Origin: a virus
Reading direction: 5' to 3' (one strand)
DNA length: 34,889 nucleotides
IMG/VR virus record: IMGVR_UViG_3300019776_000257
Location: 1 to 34,889 of that record
In this document: piece after piece, positions 5,151 through 10,524 of the stretch
How positions within the stretch are numbered: position 1 is the first letter of the stretch
Layout: every line of letters starts with the position of its first letter
Notes under the pieces: generated by a model
Told to the model about the DNA's origin: nothing
Seen by the model: only the letters and a program-made list of their open reading frames with translations
The model's database searches: none
Position numbers and translations under genes: made by a program

Positions 5151-5374
5151 CACTATATCTAATTGCAGGTAAAAGCGGACCCAACAGGTCTGTTTCACTA
5201 TATCATACTAACAAACATCTACAAAATTTTCATTCTAACATAGAAGAAGAAGTTGATAAGGTATATTCATCAAATATCGCGGCAGGCATTTATGTTGCCC
5301 AACGCGGCTATCAGAATGGTTATGATGAAATAGGTTTTGTAGTATTACACATTAAAGATGCCGCTATCGTCTAG
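5147..5374 (+). CDS. Small protein of unknown function
   Basis: A 75-residue protein preceded by TTTAGGAG, a strong ribosome site 7 bases before ATG 5147. No signal peptide or membrane segment is seen; alternating hydrophobic stretches (GFVVLHIKD) suggest a small beta-rich fold. I recognise no family. Its last 15 bases overlap the 5' acceptor of the following tRNA-Glu, so mRNA and tRNA cannot both be processed intact from one transcript at that point. Lying inside the array, it is likely co-transcribed with the tRNAs. Confidence 0.75.
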   Translation: MTLYLIAGKSGPNRSVSLYHTNKHLQNFHSNIEEEVDKVYSSNIAAGIYVAQRGYQNGYDEIGFVVLHIKDAAIV

Positions 5375-5436
5375 ATTGGATAGGACGCCGCCCTCTCAAG
5401 GTGGTAGCACGGGTTTGAGTCCCGTTAGCGGTGCCA
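5360..5436 (+). tRNA. tRNA-Glu (anticodon CUC)
   Basis: Acceptor GCCGCTA/TAGCGGT, discriminator G, CCA encoded. Anticodon arm CCGCC-CTCTCAA-GGTGG. The 5' end overlaps the coding region before it. Confidence 0.93.
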
Positions 5437-5441
5437 ATTAT

Positions 5442-5502
5442 GGGCTGGCAGTAAGAAGGTCTATCGCGCGTGATGTGGGTTCGATTCCCACCCAGTCCAC
5501 CA
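5442..5502 (+). tRNA. Truncated tRNA-like element: acceptor and T-arm with CCA, no anticodon arm
   Basis: GGGCTGG pairs with CCAGTCC across all 7 positions (one G-U), with A and CCA following. The T-arm GTGGG-TTCGATT-CCCAC is perfect. Only 26 bases separate acceptor and T-stem, too few for D plus anticodon arms; ATC/GAT is the only pairing. It is 61 bases in all. Confidence 0.6.
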
Positions 5503-5505
5503 TAT

Positions 5506-5579
5506 TGCTCAATCGTCTAACGGTAGGACACCTGACTCTGACTCAGGGTATTGTGGTTCGAATCCATGTTGAGCAGCCA
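5506..5579 (+). tRNA. tRNA-Gln (anticodon CUG)
   Basis: Acceptor TGCTCAA/TTGAGCA, discriminator G, CCA encoded. Anticodon arm CCTGA-CTCTGAC-TCAGG. Confidence 0.95.
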
Positions 5580-5639
5580 AATTCGTAGGCAACTGCGAAT
5601 TGACAATGCAACTTCAGCATTGTTACCACTATCATGAAT

Positions 5640-5731
5640 GCATCCGTATCCCCCTTGGCTACGAACCAGGAGAAAGGTAACTGGAAATGGTTGAAAGACT
5701 AATGCAGGTTCGAATCCTGTCGGGTGCTCCA
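5640..5731 (+). tRNA. Atypical tRNA-like element with CCA; anticodon unclear
   Basis: Acceptor GCATCCG/CGGGTGC, discriminator T, CCA and a perfect T-arm GCAGG-TTCGAAT-CCTGT. At 92 bases it has the length of a long-variable-arm tRNA, and GGTT-GAAA-GACT could be that arm. One hairpin, CTTGG-CTACGAA-CCAGG, would give ACG (Arg) but leaves only 7 bases for a D-arm. I cannot fix the anticodon. Confidence 0.5.
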
Positions 5732-5752
5732 TGATATTCAAAGGAAAATCTA

Positions 5753-6121
5753 ATGAAGGTATTACTAACTGCTTTGACCGCAGCATTTTTGATAACTGCG
5801 GCGTTTCTACCTAGTCATGCGTCTACAATGAAAGCATCATGGTATGACTGTGCAACTCCCGGACAATGTTCCAAGAGTAAGCGTACAGCTAATGGTGAGC
5901 GTTTCAATCCAAACGCATTGACAGCAGCACATAAATCATTACCCTTTGGTACACGATTGAAGGTGACCCACAAAGGTCGTTCTATCATCGTGAGGATTAA
6001 TGATCGTGGCCCATTTGTAAAGGGAAGGCATTTAGACCTTTCCCGTGCCGCAGCCCGTAGCATCGGTTGCCATGGAGTCTGCGTTGTGCAAGTTCAAGTT
6101 TTAGGCAAAAAGAAGTCTTGA
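5753..6121 (+). CDS. RlpA-like secreted double-psi beta-barrel protein (first copy)
   Basis: This 122-residue protein has a signal peptide (about 1-23, ending PSHA) and then one double-psi beta-barrel domain (residues 28-118) of the RlpA family. The family motifs are clear: [26 protein letters not shown] and INDRGPF. His60 and Asp84 match the residues needed for lytic transglycosylase activity in active RlpA, so it may cleave peptidoglycan glycan strands in the periplasm. It lacks the SPOR domain of host RlpA. Four cysteines (33, 39 and two near GCHGVC) could form disulphides. AAGGA precedes the ATG. A paralogue lies at 13427. Roles in lysis, or in remodelling the wall during infection, are both possible. 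Confidence 0.88.
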   Translation: MKVLLTALTAAFLITAAFLPSHASTMKASWYDCATPGQCSKSKRTANGERFNPNALTAAHKSLPFGTRLKVTHKGRSIIVRINDRGPFVKGRHLDLSRAAARSIGCHGVCVVQVQVLGKKKS

Positions 6122-6146
6122 CACTTGCACTAAAATAGTATACTAT
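6118..6146 (+). promoter_or_regulatory. Sigma70-type promoter overlapping the RlpA-like stop codon
   Basis: TTGACA (6118-6123), 17 bases, TACTAT (6141-6146). It would drive tRNA-Ser and the three or four genes after it. The leader to 6277 has only an 11-codon frame and a short hairpin (AGTGG/CCACT). Confidence 0.8.
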
Positions 6147-6277
6147 ATACACATGATGAGAATAGCGGTAAGCAAGGTATTCGTGTAAGAGGTTTGTGAG
6201 TGGACTGTGTGTACTGGAAACTCTCGCATATCATAAAAGTGGAGGGCGTAACCACTATAAGAAATCGCATCGATATT

Positions 6278-6367
6278 GGAAGTGTGGCCGAGAGGCTTAA
6301 GGCGCCAGTCTTGAAAACTGGAGGGCCCGCAAGGGTTCCGTGGGTTCGAATCCTACCGCTTCCGCCA
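6278..6367 (+). tRNA. tRNA-Ser (anticodon UGA)
   Basis: Starts GGAAGTG, ends CGCTTCC-G-CCA. Anticodon arm CCAGT-CTTGAAA-ACTGG. A long variable arm (GGGCCCGCAAGGGTTCC) is present. Confidence 0.95.
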
Positions 6368-6389
6368 CTTTTAACTTAGGAAAAGTCCA

Positions 6390-6884
6390 ATGATTAGAAA
6401 GCAATTAAACATCGAAGAAGTCAAGGCATTCATCAATGCACAGACACCAGAAACAAAAGTATATCTAGGTGGTGACTCCGAACGCTTTCAGATTGACGGT
6501 GTTTGGTATGCTGACTACATCAACGTTGTCGTTGTTCACAAGAACGGCAAGAACGGTTGTCGCGTGTTTGGTGGTATCGTGCGTGAGCGCGACTATGACC
6601 AGCAAAAGGACAAGCCACGTATGCGTCTGATGAACGAAGTCATGAAGACTGCACAGCTTTACATGGACTTGTATGATGTGCTTGAGGATCGTGAAACTGA
6701 AATACATCTTGACATTAACCCAAATAAAGAGTATGGTAGTTCATGTGTCATCAATGAAGCAGTTGGATATATTCGTGGTATGTGTAACATCGTTCCGCTT
6801 GTGAAGCCAAATGCTTGGGCTGCTTCTTACTGCGCTGATAGATACAAGGACGCTATTCAACATATTGAACATAAGGTAGCTTAA
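6390..6884 (+). CDS. RNase H-like nuclease family protein (DUF458-like)
   Basis: A 164-residue cytosolic protein resembling predicted RNase H-fold nucleases. An early strand ends in Asp (KVYLGGDSERF), followed by paired strands (YINVVVVHKNGKNGCRVFGG), an acidic helix, a second acidic strand (EIHLDINP) and a late aspartate (CADRYKDA). These are the usual positions of metal-binding acids. Such proteins are thought to act on RNA or RNA-DNA hybrids; no substrate can be read here. AGGAAAA lies ahead of the ATG. It follows tRNA-Ser by 22 bases and the next gene begins one base after its stop, so the three are probably co-transcribed from the promoter at 6118. Confidence 0.65.
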   Translation: MIRKQLNIEEVKAFINAQTPETKVYLGGDSERFQIDGVWYADYINVVVVHKNGKNGCRVFGGIVRERDYDQQKDKPRMRLMNEVMKTAQLYMDLYDVLEDRETEIHLDINPNKEYGSSCVINEAVGYIRGMCNIVPLVKPNAWAASYCADRYKDAIQHIEHKVA

Positions 6885-6885
6885 A

Positions 6886-7311
6886 ATGGCAAAGTTTCTT
6901 GTTATGGTTTGTGTCGTGATTGCCGCAATCTTTATGATTGTCACTGGTGCAAAAGCAGAAGTGTTTATCACGATTGATAAGTCTACTCAGCAAATGTATG
7001 TCGAAACGCCTACCGATTCATACGTGTGGAAAGTTTCGACTGGGCGAAAGGGCTATCGTACACCCACTGGAGAGTTCAAGCCTTATCTTCTGAAGACTAT
7101 GCACTATTCGCGCAAGTATGATAATGCTCCGATGCCTCACTCTATCTTCTTTCATGGTGGTTATGCTATTCATGCTACAAATGCAGTAAACAAGCTTGGT
7201 GCACCAGCTTCTCACGGTTGCATTCGGCTTAGTCCTCAAAATGCTCGTTGGCTTTATCGTATTGTAAACGAGTATGGCAAGGAAGATACATATATCAGGA
7301 TCGTTGAGTAA
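6886..7311 (+). CDS. L,D-transpeptidase (YkuD family), secreted
   Basis: This 141-residue protein has a signal peptide (1-24, ending GAKA) and a YkuD domain. The catalytic motif is complete: HGGYAIH at 90-96 and SHGCIRL at 109-115, with Cys112 as the nucleophile and His110 and His96 in support; TPTGEF (59-64) is also conserved. In bacteria these enzymes form 3-3 peptidoglycan cross-links or attach proteins to the wall in the periplasm. A phage copy could change the host wall during infection, for example to block superinfection or delay lysis (inference). It starts one base after the preceding stop and lies beside another secreted gene. Confidence 0.92.
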   Translation: MAKFLVMVCVVIAAIFMIVTGAKAEVFITIDKSTQQMYVETPTDSYVWKVSTGRKGYRTPTGEFKPYLLKTMHYSRKYDNAPMPHSIFFHGGYAIHATNAVNKLGAPASHGCIRLSPQNARWLYRIVNEYGKEDTYIRIVE

Positions 7312-7321
7312 AGGACATATC

Positions 7322-7831
7322 ATGATTAGAAAGACATTGATTGCCGCGGCTGCTGCTATCGCACTCTTAGCAACTCCCGCATATGCTTTGACACAGTTTT
7401 ATGACTGGAGTTCTGGGCAGTGGAGAATTGAAGGTTACTACGGCAAAAAGGAATTCTGTTCAGCAAAGACATATTGGGACAATGGTTCTTATGTCTCACT
7501 ATTTAACATGAGAGGTTCGGATATCTTTTCTCTTTATGTTCACAATGTAGCTTGGGACATGGCTGGCGACTATGGTGCATACTATGACGGTATAATCTCA
7601 TTTGACGGTCGTGCTGGTAGCGGTGGTGGACCAATGTCTTTTGAGTTGAAGGATCCACAGACAATTATCATTCGTAATCTTACCAATGACTTTTTGCGGA
7701 ACTGGATTGAGTTCCGAGAAATGACTATCATAATGCCGAATGGTATTTCTGATATGCGTGTCGGTCTTGTAGGTACTGCTGACGCTGTTAATGCTTTTGC
7801 AAATTGCATTGATATGTTGAACGGCAATTAA
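7322..7831 (+). CDS. Secreted protein of unknown function
   Basis: A 169-residue protein with a textbook signal peptide (1-22, MIRKTLIAAAAAIALLATPAYA cut after AYA). The mature part is rich in aromatic residues and Gly and has two cysteines, in a pattern that suggests a beta-sandwich. I recognise no family. AAAGGA stands 8 bases before ATG 7322; an upstream in-frame ATG at 7274 would destroy the signal peptide, so 7322 is preferred. It follows the L,D-transpeptidase by 10 bases and is probably made with it, acting in the periplasm. Confidence 0.8.
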   Translation: MIRKTLIAAAAAIALLATPAYALTQFYDWSSGQWRIEGYYGKKEFCSAKTYWDNGSYVSLFNMRGSDIFSLYVHNVAWDMAGDYGAYYDGIISFDGRAGSGGGPMSFELKDPQTIIIRNLTNDFLRNWIEFREMTIIMPNGISDMRVGLVGTADAVNAFANCIDMLNGN

Positions 7832-7838
7832 CATAACA

Positions 7839-7928
7839 GGAAGGTTGGCCGAGAGGCCGAAGGCACCTCACTGCTAACGAGGCGTACTAGCGATAGTACC
7901 GTGGGTTCGAATCCCACACCTTCCGCCA
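7839..7928 (+). tRNA. tRNA-Ser (anticodon GCU)
   Basis: Acceptor GGAAGGT/ACCTTCC, discriminator G, CCA encoded. Anticodon loop CTGCTAA. A long variable arm is present. Confidence 0.94.
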
Positions 7929-7935
7929 TTTTTAT

Positions 7936-7997
7936 GTGGGTGCATCGCCAACAAGCTTGATGGCTGCTAAGTCGAGTAGTGCCTCCAGCCCACACCA
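7936..7997 (+). tRNA. Short tRNA-like element with CCA
   Basis: GTGGGT pairs with GCCCAC (6 bp, one G-U), then A and CCA. Inside, CATC/GATG forms a stem and CTGCTAA recurs without a matching stem. No T-loop is seen. It is 62 bases long. Confidence 0.4.
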
Positions 7998-8016
7998 ACA
8001 CATTAGGAGAAAACAA

Positions 8017-8163
8017 ATGAGTAAGGATTGTGGCTGCGGCCGTTCACCAACTGGTAAGTGTATTGGTTGGCACAACTTGACAAACGAGCAATATTCTGCT
8101 AAACTACAAGAATACAATAAGCAACAATTAACGGAATCAGCTCCGCAACTGCTGAGAGATTAA
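8017..8163 (+). CDS. Small cysteine-rich protein (CxCGRSPTGxCxGWH motif)
   Basis: A 48-residue protein starting MSKDCGCGRSPTGKCIGWHN. Three cysteines and one histidine lie within 15 residues, in a pattern that recalls CDGSH-type iron-sulphur or zinc sites, though it does not match the CDGSH consensus. Short bacterial proteins with this motif exist, but I know of no assigned function. TTAGGAGA lies ahead of the ATG. It ends two bases before tRNA-Phe, so the transcript must be processed there. Confidence 0.75.
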   Translation: MSKDCGCGRSPTGKCIGWHNLTNEQYSAKLQEYNKQQLTESAPQLLRD

Positions 8164-8165
8164 AA

Positions 8166-8241
8166 GCTGCCTTGGTATAGCTGGTGCGTACATACGCCTG
8201 AAGAGCGTGGGGACTCTGTTCGATTCAGAGAGGCAGCACCA
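8166..8241 (+). tRNA. tRNA-Phe (anticodon GAA)
   Basis: Acceptor GCTGCCT/AGGCAGC, discriminator A, CCA encoded. Anticodon arm TACGC-CTGAAGA-GCGTG. Confidence 0.94.
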
Positions 8242-8277
8242 ATGCCAGCGGCATGGCTATTAGTCGCCGCCTCCAAC

Positions 8278-8337
8278 GCTGCCACGGGGAAAGGGTCTAC
8301 GATATCGAAAGATACTTAACAGTAGACGGCAGCACCA
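8278..8337 (+). ncRNA. Minihelix-like RNA with ACCA end
   Basis: GCTGCC (8278-8283) pairs with GGCAGC (8328-8333), followed by ACCA. Directly against it, GTCTAC (8295-8300) pairs with GTAGAC (8322-8327), which would stack on the first helix as a T-arm does on an acceptor. A TATC-GAAA-GATA hairpin caps it. No anticodon arm is present. GCTGCC could also pair with the 3' strand of the preceding tRNA-Phe. Confidence 0.45.
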
Positions 8338-8342
8338 ATAAT

Positions 8343-8418
8343 GCCGCTGGGACGGTATTGGAAATCGTGCGCGCCTCATAAGCGCGATAACCCAGTTCGA
8401 AACTTGGCAGCGGCACCA
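8343..8418 (+). tRNA. tRNA-Met (anticodon CAU), or Ile if modified
   Basis: Acceptor GCCGCTG/CAGCGGC, discriminator A, CCA encoded. Anticodon arm CGCGC-CTCATAA-GCGCG. It lacks initiator features. With another CAU tRNA at 4039, one of the two may be the lysidine-modified AUA reader. Confidence 0.92.
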
Positions 8419-8429
8419 AATTAGAAATG

Positions 8430-8625
8430 CTGACTCCGACGGGAGTTGGCCGAGTGCAAGGAAATGGCTGGACGCAAAGACCGGCTAACTTGGCTAGATG
8501 TTGTGGTGACCCAGTGTGACTAACGAGAGTTAGAGACGTTGCGCCTCACACCAAGAGGATCTAGGCTGTCGCGTTGAACAGGTATCTGTGCCGTGACTTG
8601 TGGGTGTACCCGAATCCCACCTCAC
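8430..8625 (+). ncRNA. Large structured non-coding region, possible ncRNA
   Basis: No reading frame. It holds hairpins ACTCC-GACG-GGAGT (8433-8446), GCTGG/CCGGC with loop ACGCAAAGA (8467-8485), CTAAC-GAGA-GTTAG (8520-8533) inside GTGTGA/TCACAC, a long-range CTAGAT/ATCTAG (8494-8499 with 8559-8564) and a T-arm-like GTGGG/CCCAC with an enlarged loop (8600-8620). The D-arm-like TTGGCCGAGTGCAAGG suggests descent from a Ser-type tRNA. Confidence 0.4.
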
Positions 8626-8643
8626 CTTATTAATTTTTAGCGA

Positions 8644-8650
8644 ATAAATA
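8644..8650 (+). promoter_or_regulatory. Late-promoter-like ATAAATA
   Basis: ATAAATA lies 36 bases before the small membrane gene and is followed by a CGGTC/GACCG hairpin. It matches the late box repeated at other gene starts here. Confidence 0.5.
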
Positions 8651-8685
8651 GTACACGGTCAATCAAGACCGAATGAGGTACTAAT

Positions 8686-8859
8686 ATGCTAAACACACTA
8701 GTCGTTTTAGTTTTAGTTGCAGCCGTTCTTTGGGTCGTTTGGACTCTATGGAAGAATGGTTGGGATATGAAGAAGGCAGGCGCTGCTCTTGTAGCTGCTG
8801 TAGCTGCTTGGTGGTTGTGGGTCTCTGACTCAATCACTTCATTGACTTCAGGTTTGTAA
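8686..8859 (+). CDS. Small two-segment membrane protein
   Basis: A 57-residue protein. Residues 3-22 form a hydrophobic segment rich in Val, Leu and Trp; a short Lys-containing turn follows, then a second Ala/Trp-rich segment at about 31-46. GAGG lies 7 bases before ATG. No family recognised. Small hairpin membrane proteins of this size in phages include holin-like and superinfection-exclusion proteins, but the lysis genes seem to be at 28 kb. A late-promoter-like box stands upstream. Confidence 0.75.
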   Translation: MLNTLVVLVLVAAVLWVVWTLWKNGWDMKKAGAALVAAVAAWWLWVSDSITSLTSGL

Positions 8860-8875
8860 TTCAGAAACCGCCGTT

Positions 8876-8963
8876 GGCCCGTGGCGGTATATAAGTCGGC
8901 TCACCGTAAGGGGGCTGGGTAAAATAGTTCGGATTCCAAGCCGTACTCGCTAACGGGCCGCCA
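8876..8963 (+). tRNA. Non-canonical tRNA-like element with perfect acceptor and CCA
   Basis: GGCCCGT pairs perfectly with ACGGGCC (8953-8959), then G and CCA. At 88 bases it is as long as a class II tRNA, but no T-arm can form next to the acceptor. Internal stems are CGG/CCG and GGCTGG/CCaAGCC. The anticodon cannot be read. Confidence 0.5.
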
Positions 8964-8970
8964 GATTTAT

Positions 8971-9045
8971 AGCCGATTAGTTCACTGGCAGAACACCTCG
9001 TTTACACCGAGGGTGTAGGGAGTTCGATTCTCTCATCGGCTACCA
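8971..9045 (+). tRNA. tRNA-Val (anticodon UAC)
   Basis: Acceptor AGCCGAT/ATCGGCT, discriminator A, CCA encoded. Anticodon arm CCTCG-TTTACAC-CGAGG. Confidence 0.95.
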
Positions 9046-9062
9046 TTTTTAGAAAGAGTAAT

Positions 9063-9236
9063 ATGGAAAGTCATAAAAGGTCAATCGTCAAGTCTATTAC
9101 TTGGCGTATCATTGCAACACTGATTGCTGCTTACTGGGTTGGCTTTCACATTGCTATTCTAATGAATATAGTCCAAACCATTGCATATTACTTCCACGAA
9201 AGATTGTGGGTGCATGTGAAATGGGGAAAAGAATAA
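9063..9236 (+). CDS. DUF2061-like small membrane protein
   Basis: A 57-residue protein with the features of the DUF2061 family: a basic N-terminus (MESHKRSIVKSITWR), a hydrophobic stretch with TxxAAYWVG, a second one, and the ending YYFHERLWVHVKWG. The family is a predicted inner-membrane protein of unknown function found in bacteria, so this copy probably came from a host. AAAGAG lies ahead of ATG 9063. It ends two bases before tRNA-Leu. Confidence 0.85.
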   Translation: MESHKRSIVKSITWRIIATLIAAYWVGFHIAILMNIVQTIAYYFHERLWVHVKWGKE

Positions 9237-9238
9237 AA

Positions 9239-9320
9239 GCGAGTATGGTGAAATGGCAGACACGCTAGTCTTAGGAACTAGTGCTTCGGCGTGGGGGTTC
9301 AAGTCCCTCTACTCGCACCA
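9239..9320 (+). tRNA. tRNA-Leu (anticodon UAG)
   Basis: Starts GCGAGTA, ends TACTCGC-A-CCA. Anticodon arm CTAGT-CTTAGGA-ACTAG. It has a normal long variable arm (TGCTTCGGCG). Confidence 0.95.
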
Positions 9321-9325
9321 TTAAT

Positions 9326-9399
9326 GCCTCTATAGTATAGTGGTAGAACAGCCCTTTGGTAGGGGGCTGGCTCCAGTTCGATTCTGGATAGAGGCACCA
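9326..9399 (+). tRNA. tRNA-Thr (anticodon GGU)
   Basis: Acceptor GCCTCTA/TAGAGGC, discriminator A, CCA encoded. Anticodon arm GCCCT-TTGGTAG-GGGGC. Confidence 0.92.
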
Positions 9400-9405
9400 G
9401 ATAAC

Positions 9406-9479
9406 GCCCGCTTAGTTAAGTGGCATAACATCGGTTTTGTAATCCGAGGTTGGGGGTTCGATTCCCTCAGCGGGCACCA
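9406..9479 (+). tRNA. tRNA-Thr (anticodon UGU)
   Basis: Acceptor GCCCGCT/AGCGGGC, discriminator A, CCA encoded. Anticodon loop TTTGTAA. Last tRNA of the array. Confidence 0.94.
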
Positions 9480-9496
9480 TTTTTAGGAACTTGATA

Positions 9497-9838
9497 ATGC
9501 GTATACTTGTATGCGGCGGCCGCGACTTCTCAGACTCCAATCTTGTCTCAACAGTTCTCAACGAATATCAACCTCACAATCCAACAATCATTCACGGTGC
9601 CGCTAAAGGCGCAGACAGTCTAGCCAACTATTGGGCATATGAAAATGACTGTGATGTTATAGCATATCCGGCCAATTGGGATAAGTATGGTAAGAGAGCT
9701 GGATACATTCGCAATACTCAAATGCTCAACGAAGGCAAACCAGATTTGGTAATTGCTTTTCCGGGTGGTAAAGGCACTCAGATGATGATTAACTTGGCCG
9801 AAGCGGCTAACGTGCCAGTGATAAGGATAAATGATTAA
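9497..9838 (+). CDS. DUF2493/YspA-like SLOG-family protein
   Basis: This 113-residue protein shows the DUF2493 pattern: MRILVCGGRDF at the start, IIHGAAKGADSLA near residue 33, the PANWDKYGKRAG segment near 58, and LVIAFPGGKGTQMMINLA near 88. It is a one-domain Rossmann-like fold of the SLOG superfamily, whose members bind nucleotides or nucleotide-derived ligands. The function is unknown, though SLOG proteins often serve as ligand sensors in defence or stress systems. ATG 9497 is chosen because AGGA lies 8 bases before it; TTG 9491 is in frame. The next gene starts within its stop (TAATG), showing coupling. Confidence 0.9.
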   Translation: MRILVCGGRDFSDSNLVSTVLNEYQPHNPTIIHGAAKGADSLANYWAYENDCDVIAYPANWDKYGKRAGYIRNTQMLNEGKPDLVIAFPGGKGTQMMINLAEAANVPVIRIND

Positions 9839-10524
9839 TGTATGATGGTATCTTTTTTGTGAATCACGCATTGAAAGTCAGTCAGCTTTCAATCTATAAT
9901 GAAGAAGAGCGTTTCAAGCAAACGATTGAAACTCTCGATTCTATCAACAAGTATTGTCCCAACAATCAAGTCTTCATATTTGATTCTTCTCCCGAAAGAC
10001 CTAATGTAGAATACTTCCAGGAACTTAGCAATAGAAAAGCTATTATCTTCTACACTGGTGATGAGCCAGATGTAAAGAGATTTTCGCAACTAGGTCAACG
10101 CAGTGTTGCTGAGTGTATTACATTTATTTACTTTCTGTCTTGGTTCAAGCAACAGAACTTCCAATCAAAGCGCATCTATAAGCTTTCAGGTCGTTACAGA
10201 CTGAATGACAATTTCATTTTGAATGATGATAGCTACAAAGATGCCTTTGTGTTTTCTAAAGCTCTACATTCTTGGATGCCTGAGAATCGTCAAGATGCTA
10301 TTGGTGTACACAAGCTGTTTCGTCTTCGTCTCTGGCATATGGATTACAGTCTGCTTGATACTTTCCAATTAAATCTGTCCAAGATTCTACAAGATTGTTC
10401 CACGTACGGTATAGACGTTGAGCATTCGTACTATAAAAACTTGCATATATACAATACAATTGAACTTGACAAAATTGGTGTATGTGGTAATATAGCACCA
10501 AGTGGAGAATACATTGATGAGTAA
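9838..10524 (+). CDS. Glycosyltransferase-like protein of unknown specificity
   Basis: This 228-residue protein has the layout of a GT-A type sugar transferase: an N-terminal strand-helix (IFFVNHALKVSQ), a second strand with VFIFDSSPERP, and the segment IYKLSGRYRLNDNF, typical of a group of predicted glycosyltransferases. No clear DxD motif is seen, so enzymatic function is uncertain. It is coupled to the preceding gene by TAATG and overlaps the next start by 8 bases. With the nucleotide-sugar genes that follow it could transfer or help make a modified sugar. Confidence 0.55.
   Translation: MYDGIFFVNHALKVSQLSIYNEEERFKQTIETLDSINKYCPNNQVFIFDSSPERPNVEYFQELSNRKAIIFYTGDEPDVKRFSQLGQRSVAECITFIYFLSWFKQQNFQSKRIYKLSGRYRLNDNFILNDDSYKDAFVFSKALHSWMPENRQDAIGVHKLFRLRLWHMDYSLLDTFQLNLSKILQDCSTYGIDVEHSYYKNLHIYNTIELDKIGVCGNIAPSGEYIDE

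Noticed and set aside
6154-6189. 11-codon frame after the promoter at 6118
   Set aside because: Very short, no ribosome site, no sign of an attenuator; more likely tRNA leader.
8430-8625. Group I intron in a tRNA gene
   Set aside because: I could not identify the P3-P7 core or a convincing split acceptor stem across the region.
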